Counted from the first letter of the stretch, positions 1-11,839 are shown. The stretch is DNA of 64,000 bases from Triatoma infestans (GCA_011037195.1 JAAEAF010000406.1:62001-126000); one strand, 5' to 3'. Program-made: numbers and translations. Notes: a model not told the origin generated them from the sequence alone.

Positions 1-399
1 TACTCTTACCGCTACAGAAAGCTTCTAGGAGAGAGATTGGCAGCCGTTGTTATTATAGCCCATTCGTCATTTCGTTGTAGTGGGTGTGACAGAAGGTGTA
101 ATGCGTGGTTGACATACGCTTAGTATCGCGGTGGTGGCTCCTAGATGCGGTTGCCAATTGAACTACTGAGTTCAGCTTTAATATGGCAAATTTTGCTGGG
201 TATTGGTTCTCATTGCATCATCACCATTTCTCTCTCCTATTATATATTTTTTTCTGGCACCAAATTCACAGTTTATGTGATATAGATATTTATCAAACGC
301 GGCGGTGGTACCTAAACGAAATCCCAAGCTTGAGCTTCTTCCAATTTTTCATTGGAGCAAATTTCAAGACCGAAAATGCTCATTGAGCGAAAAAACAGC

Positions 400-590
400 A
401 CACAACGCGTTGTGGCCAATTTAAAACATCGCGAAATTCGAGTTATGGCTCTTATGAAAACGCTCACGACGCGTTGGGGCAATCATAGAAAGACAGCATA
501 GGGAAATTCATGTCGTGGCTATCATGCTATACGACCAAAACGCATTCTGGCAATGAAGAAAAACCATGACGCGTTCTGACCACTAGTTGG
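400..590. repeat. degenerate ~70-bp tandem repeat
   Basis: Two to three decayed units. The landmarks are GACGCGTTGGGGCAAT near 468, a related AACGCATTCTGGCAAT near 537, an earlier AACGCGTTGTGGCCAAT near 404 and a later GACGCGTTCTGACCAC near 568. The spacers also align (CGAAATTCGAGTTATGGCT near 431 against GGAAATTCATGTCGTGGCT near 501). No coding potential is visible. Confidence 0.45.
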
Positions 591-1744
591 AGTAACCATA
601 TCACGACGGACAGGTTGTTGGCATGAGTACAATGATGCATTAAACCATCAGTAGAGTTGTTTATTCATTCCTTGTCTGTTTCTGTGGGTGAACGTATATC
701 AGCGCTAGCCAGGACCAATAAAAAAAAAGTGTTTTATGATAAATTACGTGAGTTTGTGGAAAGAAGCATTGATCGCAGTTTTATCATACACATATATGTA
801 TGTGCACATATACATATATATCTACAATTCGCTAAAAACATTCAGGGGACTTCAAAATATGCCAGTGCAGTGAAAACTCAGTTTAGCAACTTTGCCACGA
901 TCTCAATATCTTCCCTTTACTAGCATTGAGATAAAATTTTCTTACTTTTTATTGCTACCGGAAATTATCCGGCCTGCCCTGTCTTTTATATAATCTCTAA
1001 ATGAGGGGCAAGACGACAGAAATCTTTATTATTTCAAGATTATACCAGGACGGGTACTTAATGCCCACTCAAATTTCCCTTGGCTTAGTTCATTTTATAT
1101 AATCGAGGTCAAACTACTTCTCGGGAACCATACAAATTATTTTTTTTATTTTTTTTTTTATTTTTTAACGATGGTTCTTGAATCTGGAGTACAAATTGTA
1201 TTTTAAGAGGTCAATAATATACCTGGCCTACTTGAAATAATAAAGGATTACTGAAGTCTTGCATTGTGTAGATAAATATCTATTACTTTCGTAAGTTATC
1301 TATTTATATCTTTAAGTAAATTAATAAATACCTTTATTTGAGCATATAAATCTACAATACCATCATCCACAAATAAGGAACATCACTTACTTATTGTCTT
1401 TTAATGAATTAATGTAACTTTTTATTGTCATTCATAAGTTTTTGATTAAACAAATTCAACCTTAGCTGAGGCATTTTTTGAGTTGTTTAATTTATTTATT
1501 GTTTTATTTTCTTTAGTAATTAGCAGATCACCTTTTTGCTTAATTTTATGAAATTCATTAACCCAGACGCTATAAAAGACAGTAGTTATCTTTATCCACT
1601 CCATTCTATCTTTATCCTTGCCCATGTAACATTTCTGCGGAACTTCTACATTTCTTGGGACTTTAAAATTTTAATGAAAATATTCCTCCCACAATGAAAG
1701 AATGGTATAATGTAGATTCAATGACTATTACTTTCTGTGTGCAT
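591..1744. other. AT-rich stretch with no supported feature
   Basis: Only short chance ORFs, poly-T/A runs (1140-1166) and AT-rich spacer are visible. No repeat family recognised elsewhere in the window was found here. Confidence 0.5.
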
Positions 1745-2428
1745 GTAAGTATGTATGTATGTATGTATGGGAACAGCGTAGCTCAAAAACGAAAAATCGT
1801 AGAAAGTTCAAACTTGATATTCTGTTTAGTTATCACCATGGTATCCGGCAGTAAGTCATCTATGAATCCTTAAACGGAAGTAACACTTTTCTGAATAGTT
1901 TTTTCTCCATTTTCTTGCGATTTTCTCAAAAATAACTCCGACGATTTTCTTCAGACTTGATTTATCAACTACATATATAAAAATCTTTCTTGAAATGTCT
2001 TATTTAAAACATTACTCTAGGAGAATTCATTTAAGGACACTTTTGGGGGAGAGGTAGGGTTAGGTTATCCTCTAAAGTGCTATTTGTTTACTATACAATT
2101 CTGTCATATAAATAATATTAATTAGAATTAAATATGTTATTGAAATTCCGAGTTTGAAAAAAAAAAAATCGAATGACCAGAAGTGCGTTTTTACTGAAAT
2201 GTATTTTTCAGTGCTCTGGTAATTTCTCTAAAACGGCTCCAACGATTTTCTTAAAACTACGAATGTGAATTGCACATACTATAAAGAGCTACAACTTTTA
2301 TCTGTGAAATTTCTCTGAGTAAACACATTTAACGAAGCTTTTGGGGTAGGGATGGGGTTATGTTTTTCTCTAAAGTACATCATGGTTGATAATGCAATTA
2401 TATCATCCAAACAAAATTAATTAGAAAT
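1745..2428 (+). mobile_element. HINE/DINE-1-like repeat, left part (5' end missing)
   Basis: Begins in the (GTAT)n microsatellite typical of this family's internal region and runs through the shared modules (CTCAAAAA..., ACAACTTTTATCTG, GGGGTTATG, TTAATTAGAA). It is broken at 2428 by a LINE insertion and resumes at 3573. The first ~110 bp, with the 5' subterminal inverted repeat, are absent or too decayed to see. Confidence 0.7.
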
Positions 2429-3572
2429 ATTATTATTATTCAAGGAAGGGGAGGGCAAAACCCTACGGTGTCCAAAGCCTCCCTGGGCCCATATAGCAAC
2501 CCCTAAAGAATAACAACTACTGGGTTTGGAACAAAAGCCCAGGCCCAGGTTTTACCCATCCACGTTTTACCACAGACCGAACAAATCGGACCAAACCTTA
2601 AAAGGACATAGCTTAAGATTCTCTACCGATATCCCATTCCGGCCGAAGGTCCTAAACCTAATCTCCTCACAGCCCAAAAAATCCGTCATCAGATGTACGG
2701 GTGTTTCCTCCTCCGCCTCATACACTCTACAAAAGGGGTCAGGCATGAGTTCCATTATATAGAGATGTCTCCTTAAGCCACAATACCTATTGAGGAAGCC
2801 AACCAGATGCCTGAGAGAGGTCCGTGAAAGCATCGGATCCTGCTACTCAAAGCTCCGTGCGGACCCCCAATGAGCATCTTAGACTGCCGAACCCCCACTG
2901 CACTCATCCATAAGGATGAGTGCTGTGAGGTCATCCACGTCTGAAAGCCTGGCAAACATGTGCCAGAAGACACACCAACAGCCGGCTCTAGACAATGAAA
3001 GGGAGAGAGGCGCCTAATTTGGCAAACCTATCCATCTCCTCATTCCCAAAGATTCTCATATGACCTGGAACCCAGACCAGAAGCACATCCTTCAATGAAG
3101 AAAGATCTTCCAGTGTTTTAGAACATTCCAACACCAGTCTGGAAGTAAAGACACATGAGCTAAGCGCCTTCAACGCAGCCTGGCTGTCCGAGCAGATACA
3201 AACACCATTTAAATTAGTGTTACGCACCCTCTCAACCAAAATAAACAAAGAATTGCATAAAACTCAGCCTGGAAAACAGTGGCCCACTCACCAAGAGGCA
3301 CCACCAAATGATCTCCCGTCTCAAAATAGACGGCAGCCCCAGACCTACCATCCATCCTGGAACCGTCCGTGTAGCATCGGAGATAATTCTCACGAATCAC
3401 TCCAGACGGACCCAGGGTTAACCAATCTTCCCTAGAAGGCAGGCAACCTACCTTCCTTTTGACCAAAGACAAAATGTCTTCAACATCCTATCATAACGGA
3501 AACCTGTAATGGGAATCCTTAAAAGCATCTCGCGATAAATGGGTAGAATGACCATGGCCAAAAACCTGCCTG
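2429..3572 (-). pseudogene. 5'-truncated LINE (family A) with RNase H and C-terminal region
   Basis: On the minus strand the reading passes through an RNase H domain: YTDGSRMDGRSGAAVYF and FQAEFYAI (3340-3470), SDSQAALKAL (about 3165-3195), WVPGH...GNEEMDRFAK (about 3020-3075). It then enters the cysteine/histidine C-terminal region typical of I/R1-type elements (RHLVGFLNRYCGLRRHL, FCRVYEAEEETPVHLMTD; 2690-2830). The frame is broken at least twice, so it is dead. The 3' end is an (AAT)n tail at 2429-2441. Host HINE sequence of about 90 bp (2339-2428 and 3573-3663) is present on both sides, either an unusually long target-site duplication or a pre-existing duplication. RT and endonuclease are missing through 5' truncation. 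Confidence 0.85.
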
Positions 3573-3870
3573 TTTTGGGGTAGGTATGGGGTTATGTTTT
3601 TCTCTAATGTACTATCATGGTTGATTGTGCCATTATATCATCCAAACAAAATTAATTAGAAATAAATAGATGGCCAGAAATTCCGAGTTTCAAGTTTACT
3701 AACCGGAAGTGTGTTTATGTTTAACTGTTTTGTTTATTTTAATGTTTGTGATTTTCTTCATACAAACACCGACGAATTTCATTAAATTTGATATACTAAC
3801 TATAAAGTTTGTCAGTTACAATTTTGTAAGACTAAGTTTTGTGAGGGTTTCACACCAGATTTTAATTTTA
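3573..3870 (+). mobile_element. HINE/DINE-1-like repeat, right part with 3' end
   Basis: Continues the copy interrupted at 2428. It starts with a second copy of the ~90 bp before the insertion and ends with the family's 3' terminus (GTTTCACACCAGATTTT near 3848-3863). The GGAGTAAGAGAAAG subterminal repeat is degraded here. Confidence 0.7.
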
Positions 3871-5029
3871 ATTTATATACTAGCCATTGACTTTAGTTAA
3901 CTAAAACATAAGGATTATTAATTTTTTAGTAAGATTTGAATATTATACAGTCAGCTCTAAAACAATAACGGCCTATTTATGTACAGTTATATTATTTGGT
4001 ACAGTATTAAGATCCATTTTTGCTATAATGTCAAGTTTCTGAAGAAAATTGGTTAAACAGAAGTGTCCCATTACTAAAGTTTTTCGGTGTTTTCTCGAAA
4101 ACAGCTCTGTTTCGTCTGTCTGTCCAGTGTTAGGTAGTAAGCAGAACAAGCGAGACAGGAAATAACTCCCACTACTTTTTCACTACCAGTAAGGGTGTGA
4201 GAGAGGAGTTATAATTTTACGGTCATTCTCCGGCAGTTCTAAGATAGCGGTCATTCTCCGGCAGGTCGAAGGAAATCTTTATCTATGTCACCTCTTTCTT
4301 TTATTAGAAGATTATTTATTTAATACTATTTCAGATTGAATTGTTTAATTAAATATGTAATTTAACGCTTTATAAGCCATTCATATTCTTTGAAATAGCC
4401 TTTTCTTCTACATCACATTCACTTTGTTCCTATTTATCAGGAACCAACAAGTATAGTATATGGTAACAATCTCTTATATTTACATATAATATTAACGGAA
4501 AGTAAGTGTTTAGTAAAAAATAATAGGCTAAAGAAAATTTGTGATATAACTGTAATAATTGAAGTAAAATAAAGTCGTGCGAATTCAGTTAAGTTCCAGA
4601 ATTTTGTTAATTTAAATTAACAAATTATGGATTTTTTTTATTTTATTTTAATTTTTAGCATTGCAAATTGTTTGTTTTTTTATTTTTGGCATCTCACAGC
4701 AAAATTTCCTATGGCAATCCCCTAACCAATTTTCTATGGCCATCCGCTATATAAATCGAAACCATTCTAGCCTTTTCGTTTTAATGATCTGAAAAATATT
4801 TCCTTTCATATTCATTATGGTTCTAACCTCAGGCGTTTGTTATTTGGTCCATTTTTAGAGATCTCCGCCAGAAAACCATCTCCAAAGATAGAAACTTGTC
4901 TCGGAGATGCTTTTTTTTTGTTGCTGGTTCGAAGATTGCTGGTATATATATTTTTCTTTATTTCTGGAAGTACATACTTTTTTTTCCTGTAATAGCACCC
5001 ATCCATAGCAAAGAGAATACAACCACAGC
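3871..5029. other. unassigned AT-rich stretch; short duplication at 4221-4268
   Basis: No gene. Fragments resembling a very old HINE (GAAGAAAATTGGTTAAACAG near 4036) precede a short GC-richer stretch. Within it GGTCATTCTCCGGCAG occurs twice, about 30 bp apart (4221-4265). Confidence 0.4.
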
Positions 5030-5350
5030 AGAGAGAAGAGAGGCCCTCTCGGGTTAACAGAGACTACTCTCTGACTTAGGCAGGCTAGAGTGGGAGAACC
5101 TGTGTATATAAGCGAGTGGGAATCTATCTAAAGGGATCTATCATATATACAACCATACAACTGTACACCAGTCATCGCATCGTGTCATATCTCTACTCTC
5201 ACCATTCATTCTATCATTTTTCATTATAAAGTCCAATGCAGTTAGTGTAAACTTAGCTACATTATATTAGTGTCAGCATATCTCGTTCATTTAATTAAAC
5301 CTAATTTCTCTCCTCAACAACCCTATTATATTCCAAAAAAAAAAAAAACT
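5030..5350 (+). other. LTR-like or promoter-like segment with a TATA motif
   Basis: GC-richer than its surroundings. It contains AGAGTGGGAGAACC followed by TGTATATAAGCGAGTGGG (5101-5119), which has the spacing of a TATA box, then a CT/A-rich leader ending in poly-A (5335-5348). The AGGCAGGCTAGAGTGGGAGA stretch resembles the minus strand at 23535-23575. Neither paired LTRs nor an ORF is visible, so a solo-LTR remnant is only a guess. Confidence 0.25.
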
Positions 5351-5699
5351 TGAGTTCAGCATGGAGGTGCTTATAAAGCGGATGCTAGTTGGGGGATTGC
5401 CATAGGAAATTTTGTAATGAATCGTACGTATTTTAAAGTTTTGGACAGTTTCTACTTATTTCTCTTCTAAGTAGATAGAATCTGCTGTTTTTTTTGTTTT
5501 GTTTCCTGACCAGAGTTCCATTAATCCCCGGACCACGTGGCCTGGTATCAGATCATATAGCTGTTTCGTCTATACCCTGAGTTACAATCACCTGATTATC
5601 TGCAAACAGAAAATTCTGTATATAAAAATCCTTACGAATTGAAATCCCTCTTTTTTCACGTTTATTTATCCAATTTTTCAGGACCATATCTATGTATTC
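5351..5699. other. no gene seen
   Basis: Mixed-composition spacer. No ORF or recognised repeat. Confidence 0.4.
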
Positions 5700-5900
5700 T
5701 TAATCATTAAAGATTGATAGGATCCGAAGAGCAACGAAGTAGACATTAAATAAATCAAAGTTAGTTAACTCCCCACCTAGGCCAGACTAGGAAGAAAGAG
5801 TTCGATTCATATAATTAGAGCGACGGCCGTAGAATTCAGAATAGTTTTACAACAGTTTAAAATAGTACAACCAGTCAGCAACCTATCTATTACCTTATAA
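5700..5900 (+). repeat. dispersed ~190-bp repeat (partner at 23462-23650, inverted)
   Basis: Shared landmarks in the same order: GATAGGATCCGAAGAG, then AGGCCAGACTAG, then an AT-rich middle, then AACAGTTTA and AGTCAGCAACC. The other copy reads on the minus strand. Divergence is considerable. Identity is unknown; an LTR fragment is possible because both copies carry TATA-like and AATAAA-like stretches. Confidence 0.45.
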
Positions 5901-6854
5901 CTCAGCCAGTCTGCCTCTTTATATTTCTCACGCTACCTAACTTCCTTACGTATTTAACTGTAAAATCCTTGCAATGTACATAAAAATAGTTCACGTTTTA
6001 TTTATAATTACTGTTGTTCTTCTGTTTTATTTAAATTTATGTTTACATATAAGTCCTCCACAAAGATAAATTATTAATTATTACAATTAAAAGAACAAGT
6101 CTTGAAAAATGACCCTATCTTTACAAATATAATTATGAAATTTTTATTCATTTCCAAGTTTAAGATTAAAAAAAAAAGAAGCTAACGAGAACTTTTAGTC
6201 GGTCGTATAATTCTTGCGAGCATCAATTAACTCGTGTTGTTAAACCAAATTACTGAGAGAGAGAATGAATAGGAATCAAAAGAACGTCTTAAATAATAAA
6301 CCATTTATTTTTCCACTAAAAAAACTGTCATTCATTTTTAATACTTTTTTTTTGTTTAAACAAAGTTTTCTTATCGTGTAGAAAACACGCTTAAAAAAGT
6401 TGTTACATTTTTTTTTATTATTAGGTGGAGTGAAAGATGGTTGGTAGTATTGTATTCAGGCCAACTTTTTGAAACTGAGTTTTCATAGGATGTTTAGTAC
6501 ATGTTTTCAGCATGCTCTGAGCATGGGAAAAGTTAGTTTTTAGAAATTTGATGTGCCTAGTGTTGTTATATAGTAGTGTGTATCCCGTTTTTTTGATTGT
6601 GTTTGGAACTGCAAAAGTGCACATGTTTTATTTATGTAACTGTTGCTGATTAACAAGCAAGAACACAAACCGCCCATATACAAATTTCGTTTCATCTTTA
6701 AAGCAAATAGGTTGCTTCAATGTTGTGTCGTCTTAAATGCCAAACTAACACCGTCAAGAAACAGGTTGGTTAGAACAGGCTGATTAGGACATGGATGTCT
6801 CTGTTCATAGGAAGGAAAAAATAAATCCCTTCAACCAATCTCATCCTTATCACT
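5901..6854. other. AT-rich stretch without a supported gene
   Basis: Contains poly-T runs (6343-6356, 6408-6418) and chance ORFs only. The last 12 bp (6843-6854) are the left target-site duplication of the following LINE. Confidence 0.4.
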
Positions 6855-7251
6855 GTGAGACGTTGCTGTGTGTTTCACGGAGCTCTCTCAGGCATCTGGT
6901 GGGATCCCTTACTGGACATTGTAGTTTAAGCAGATATCTCCACATAATGGGGCTCATGCCGGATCCATTTTGTAGAGTGTGGGAGACAGAGGAGGAAACA
7001 CCCATCCATCATATGACAGATTGTCTGGGTTGTGAGGAGATTAGGTTCAGGACCTTTAGTCGGAGCAGGATGTCTGTGGAAGAGCATAGGCTATTTCCCC
7101 TTAAGGTTATTGTCCGATTTGTTTGGACTGCGGTGAATCTTAGGATTAGACCCAGGTCTGGATATTTGTTCTAGACCCGGTTTTTTTGTTTCTTTGGGGG
7201 TGGCTATAATGGGCTTTGGATAGCGTAGGGTTTGGTCCCACCCCACACACA

Positions 7252-7294
<43 letters not shown>
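6855..7294 (+). pseudogene. 5'-truncated LINE (family A), C-terminal region and 3' tail
   Basis: The plus strand encodes only the C-terminal region of ORF2: RHLVGSLTGHCSLSRYLHI followed by FCRVWETEEETPIHHMTD (6885-7020), the cysteine/histidine motif also seen in copies at 2429-3572 and 34213-35976. A non-coding 3' tail (GGATAGCGTAGGGTTTGG) and an (AAT)n tract at 7252-7294 follow. Imperfect 12-bp target-site duplications flank it (ATCCTTATCACT 6843-6854, ATCCTCATCACT 7295-7306). The upstream in-frame residues from 6791 are flanking DNA, not part of the element. Confidence 0.85.
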
Positions 7295-7296
<2 letters not shown>

Positions 7297-7306
7297 CCTC
7301 ATCACT

Positions 7307-8411
7307 ATTCAGCCCAATCACATGCATGAAAGGGAAAATTAAGGCCCGGCCTCACGCAGCTACCAATCTTCAGTCTCTGTTCTACGCCACTCTGGTTTCT
7401 TGCCAGTGTTGCTTTGGAATTCAAGATGACACTACCCTGAAGATGCGTATTCGCAATATTGGCAAAACTTTGGTAAAAAAAACAGAGCAAAGTTATTTCC
7501 ATTCGTGGTTGAATATAAGAAAAATGGACTTAGGTAGATACTAATGAAAAGTGATAAATTGTTGGTCAACAGCGAATTATTCACGATTAGCAGAGTTGAA
7601 AGCAGCCGAAGCAATCTGTTACAAAAATAAAGAAGAGAAGAGAAGAGAAATCACTAGAAAGGAAGCAGAAGAAAATGTGAAAGGAAATAGAATAAAACCA
7701 GGTTGGAGTTAAGGAAAAAGAATAACATGTAATAGTGTTGACAGGTGTGTAGGTTTAAAAAGTAAGAATGGAACTGTTAAAAATGAAGAGAAAACTAAAC
7801 CTGAGGTAACATTTAGAGAAGTAAGTAGAGTAAAATAGGATATGTAAAGAAAAACGACAGTTAATGTAAAGAAAAGTGGCAGCTAAAGAACGAGGAAAAG
7901 ATGGAATTAATGGTTGTAAGTGGAGAAGATATGGAGGGAAAAATAATGATACTCAAGACAATGTAAAAAGATAAAAAAAAAAAAGGAAAGAGATTTGTTA
8001 AGGACTGGTAAATATAATGATGGAATATTACCCCGGAGAAGAGAGATTAGAAGAGCTGGGAAAACTGAAAATTTCTTAAGTGAAATACCCACCCAACCCA
8101 CCGCCACGCCCTGGCCAGAATATTACAAGTGCAGTAAATTTCAATTCATACTGTACTACCATACTCTGGAAGTTCAAGGTTAGTCAAATTTCAAATTAAA
8201 CATTTCAAACATCGCAGAAGTTACAGTCATCTGTCGCAGTGAAACATGGATCACTTCTGAAACTACCGGAATCTTCAACCCTCCATACAGGGAATTTTTC
8301 ATTAGTTGTAGCATCCGCTATTAAAGGAAGAGTACAGGTTCGGTCATTTTCTGTAAGCTATATATTTATTACTTAGAAATGATAGATAAAATTTGGTATT
8401 GGTTGGTCGCT
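7307..8411. other. spacer with A/G-rich tract, no supported gene
   Basis: Purine-rich sequence around 7620-8000. No family motif in the short ORFs. Confidence 0.4.
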
Positions 8412-8420
8412 AAAGTCAAT

Positions 8421-9589
8421 AAAAAAAAAAAAAAACCCTATGGCGCAACAGCCTCTGAAGGGCCAAGGCTTGCCAGACGGCGATTTGAATAGGGGGGCAT
8501 GTGGTAAGCACGCCGTAGCTCACACATCGTTTAGTTCCGGCCTTTGCTACCTAGGGCGCTACTAACTGTACTTTCCCTCTTCCCCGTGTAGGTCCTGGGG
8601 TAGAATAGGCCTACGGTATGCCTTGCCTGTCGTAGGAGGCGACTAAAAGGGAGACCTTGCACTGGACAAGTCGTATCTTCTAATAAGATATGTATGAGTT
8701 CTTGTGTGGAAAGTAAAATCTATTGTGTCACTCTTACTTCAACAACTAGAGACATTTTGGCGTGGCTTGTGGCGAAGCCATCGCTCACCCTGCGGTGTGC
8801 AATCAGCCTCTGGCTCTCCAGGTTGGGGATTCCCTCCCCCAACCCATACTGATCCTTTCCCCTTCAGGGCCTGCAAGTACCTGGGTTACTGAAACCCCTG
8901 TGCTTGAGGCTATGGACAGGAATCAGTAGATGGACATTAGCTCCATCGGGCGTGCGATCAGTCACGCTAGCTCGTTAGAATTGAAATACTGAACTACGGG
9001 CGCAAGCTACTTTGCGAGTCAGTTGCTTGCAATTGAGGTAGGATTTGTAGTGGCCGTGGTTTAACCAATAACTCCAATGATCGAGGTCATGACTTGAGCG
9101 GGAGGAGACTCGCAATATAAAATTAACTCCGGAGCCAGCCCATTGCTGGAAGCGCATTTGCTGGGTGTGCGCGGCTCACCAGAGCCTGCTAGAGATGCCT
9201 TCTCTAGCTTCTGGTAGTGCAGTGTGTCCACGTTGTGGGATCACTCTGCCCGCTGGTTGAGCGTATCTCAACCTGCCCTTAAATGGGTCAAGCGGGGAAG
9301 TGCTTCGGCACTTCTGCTATGGTCGGGCATTGCACTAAAAGTCCCTTCCATATTGGTGACAACCCCTTCTTGTTAAACGATCCCGTTGCTTCCAACGGGG
9401 GACCGAAAGTAGGGACGGTCTAGAAAGATCCCCCGAAGTACCAGGAGGAAAAGGGGTATACGGGAAGAATGTACCTTCGCTCTTTTCATCACGACGCTGG
9501 TCAACACCGACTTTGCCCTCACGGGAATCGAACCCTGAATTCTCACACGCAGGGCGAGTGCGGTAGCCACTAGACCAACGCGTGAGAAC
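8421..9589 (-). mobile_element. tRNA-derived SINE (family 2), split by a 0.9-kb insertion
   Basis: On the minus strand the 5' end (9589 down to about 9470) has a tRNA-like head: an A-box-like TGGTCTAGTGGCTACCGC and a B-box GGTTCGATTCCCGTGAGG, the pair of internal Pol III promoter boxes. The body resumes at 8566 and runs to 8421, ending GCGCCATAGGG plus a T-rich tail. The flanks carry a 9-bp target-site duplication AAAGTCAAT (8412-8420 and 9590-9598), so both halves belong to one insertion. The interrupting element is listed separately. Confidence 0.8.
8581..9469. mobile_element. 889-bp insertion element of unknown class, copy 1
   Basis: Nearly identical to 47151-48042, and both copies sit inside tRNA-SINEs. 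It begins TCCCCGTGTAGGTC and ends GGGGTATACGGGAAGAA. Its left end resembles the reverse complement of its right end (TCTTCCCCGTGTA against TCTTCCCGTATA), a weak inverted terminus. The flanks show a 14-bp duplication with two mismatches (TGTACTTTCCCTCT 8567-8580, TGTACCTTCGCTCT 9470-9483). It contains CGTAGGAGGCGACTAAAAGG and a short reading MPSLASGSAVCPRCGITLPAG (9195) that stops at once in both copies. No transposase or RT is visible. Confidence 0.7.
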
Positions 9590-9598
9590 AAAGTCAAT

Positions 9599-9944
9599 TT
9601 TAAACATAGTAATTTCATCTATGATTTTATCCAGACATATTCAACATAGTATTTTCAAGATCGTCTTAATATCAGTTTATTCCAAACCTTCTTTGGATCT
9701 TTTGCATGAGTCCATTTTTAAAATTAATAATTATGTAATCTTAATAGCTGGAGATTTTAATTGCAGAATAGTAGCTTAATCAAGCCTACATCGAAGTAAT
9801 AAATTGTTGTTTTTTTAATGGTCATTGAAAATCTTTAAATGATATACGAAACACTAAGGGTCAGTTATGAGATTTCATAAATGAGCAGAATTTTCTGGTT
9901 CATACATTCTTTTCTAGTCCACAGGTTTATTTTTTTAATTTATT
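9599..9944. other. AT-rich spacer
   Basis: A short stretch reads in one frame ...NYVILIAGDFNCRIVA (about 9725-9776). LIAGDFNC is the endonuclease motif of LINEs, so a very short endonuclease fragment is possible. Nothing else supports it. Confidence 0.3.
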
Positions 9945-10160
9945 TTGGCGCTACAACTCGCTTGCACGAGGAGCCTGGCCTTCGCTAACAACGACCGGCA
10001 ATTGTCTCTGCCAGCCGCATCCATTCTCCAGTTGCGTGCTCTGAGACTGGTACTCATCTTCGCCGACGCCAATGTCTCTTCCGCACGTGCCGTGCAATGT
10101 TGCATCTAGCATTCTTCTCAGGTTAGCCTCTTGTTCCATTCTCACCACAAGATCCAAACC
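9945..10160 (-). repeat. possible LINE/SINE 3'-end fragment
   Basis: Starts on the plus strand with T-rich DNA and TTGGCGCTACAACTCG, the same type of junction as the 3' end of the RTE-like copy at 23659 (TTGGCACTACAGTCC). It continues GC-rich, unlike its surroundings. No conserved ORF. Confidence 0.35.
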
Positions 10161-10404
10161 TAACTCAGTTTAGTCAGAGTGACGATATTCACCAAAGAGG
10201 TGTTATTAACATTAATGTTAAGTGATAATAACATTTGGACTCTCAGCCTAGCTTCGAGAATGGACATAGTAACATTTTTAATGTTTGCAAAATAATATTT
10301 TCTATTCGTTCTCGTATTAATAGGTTTTTTAGGGTTCGATGCAGCTAGCTGCTATAATATGTGCTTTCCAATTCTTTTTTTCACGATACACAGTTTACAT
10401 CATT

Positions 10405-10475
10405 TAAGCCCTCGTGGGAATCGAACCCTGAATTCCTGGCCAAAGGCGAGTGGGCTAGACAATAAGTGAGAGTCC
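10405..10475 (-). mobile_element. SINE family 2 head fragment
   Basis: The minus strand contains GGTTCGATTCCCACGAGGGC, a B-box, preceded by CCAGGAATTCAG, matching the head of the SINE at 9470-9589. The body is missing. Confidence 0.5.
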
Positions 10476-11330
10476 TAAAAAATATAAAAGCTGTGTTAAG
10501 TTATTTACCCATTGTTGAGTCTCTTTATGCATAAAGAATAAAGCGATGCAGTTCTTCATTTGTCCTCCCCCTCCCTCCCAGGACTAGTCATCCATTCCGG
10601 CTACATAAATCTTTCGTTAGACATTCCTCACAAATGTAAGGAGCATAAGTTCGTCCCCCTTTTCTGATTATCCATCATTCCGAGGCAAACGTATAAGTAC
10701 CGGGTTGAATCAGTGACTAATAAGAATCTTATTGGGCCTGGAGATAGTTGTTGTGGTTCGGTCCGCAGAGCTGGATAGAATCAAAGATATTATCCGTGTA
10801 GCCTGCTTCATTTTGTGGTCATCGAATTCAATGTATATGGATAAATAAAAAACGTGATCATTAACTGCCACAAAGTTCGATCGATATAATACGATGTATA
10901 TATTAAATGAATGAATGTATTTGCATTTTTAATGTTTGCAAAACAATATTTTCTGATCGTTCTCGTATCATATTTATTTTACTTTTGTTCCTCTGTGTTA
11001 AGTTATAAAGCAGTGTTCAGTTGTTTTAAGTACTGTATCGTAAAATACGATAGTTTGTATAGAATTTATTTGCTTTTTGCATTTCTCTTAAAACTGTCTT
11101 TTATCGTTAGTATAAAATGCAAATTCTATAGCAATGTCCAATCTATTTTATTAATATGTAATTTACCCATTGTTAAAATTTAATTCTTTGTTATATTATA
11201 AAGCCTACTCCCATTTGTATCGGGATTTTACCCAAAGACAAATTCAATTAAAATTCAAAAATACTCCTGGAAAGTATTGTGAATTTGTGTCAGATTTTCG
11301 TAATTGAATCATTACAAGAAATATGGACTG
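10476..11330. other. AT-rich spacer
   Basis: No supported gene. Poorly conserved hydrophobic chance ORFs only (10911-11183). Confidence 0.35.
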
Positions 11331-11550
11331 CGCTGGTTTAGCGACGTGAAGATCCAGGCTTCAAAGTCTAGCCGTGTTACACTTAGATCTTCTCATCGTA
11401 TAGGAGTCTAACAGCTAACTGTCCGGTCATGGGCCCGTGTTGTCTGTAACAAGAAAATATTATCCGGAACCCAGGATACACTGAAAAGCCTTCCGGGCGC
11501 AAGTGACCATATATGTTGAAACGCCTTAAATTAAAAAAGAAAAAGAAAAA
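11331..11550 (+). mobile_element. SINE family 1, old copy
   Basis: The body matches the intact copy at 29799-30040: CAGCTAACTGTCCGGTCATGG, TGTTGTCTGTAACA, GGGCGCAAGTGACC, then ACGCCTTAAATTAAAAAA. The tRNA-like head is heavily mutated. Confidence 0.7.
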
Positions 11551-11839
11551 AAAAAAAGTTATTTTAATAAATCGATGAGTTAGATAGTTTAGATGTTATT
11601 GGGGTTTGATCGTTGAATTTACTAGCTTTTATTTTTCTGGAAACCAACATGTGCCCCCCCCACCCTCACTATTTTTATGTTGTAAAAGCACTAAACATTT
11701 CTTAAAATTTTCAATTTTAAGATAATTGATCAATTATATTGTTTTAATTATAGTAAGAGTAACCAATCATGTGGTGATTGGTTCCATGCCAGATATATAT
11801 ATATATTTTTTTTTTAATTTAAGGCGCATCAACATGGCT

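Noticed and set aside
5030..5950. Complete LTR retrotransposon
   Set aside because: No paired LTRs, primer-binding site or gag/pol reading could be shown.
9517..9589. tRNA gene on the minus strand
   Set aside because: A and B boxes are present, but the segment is the head of a SINE with a 9-bp target duplication.
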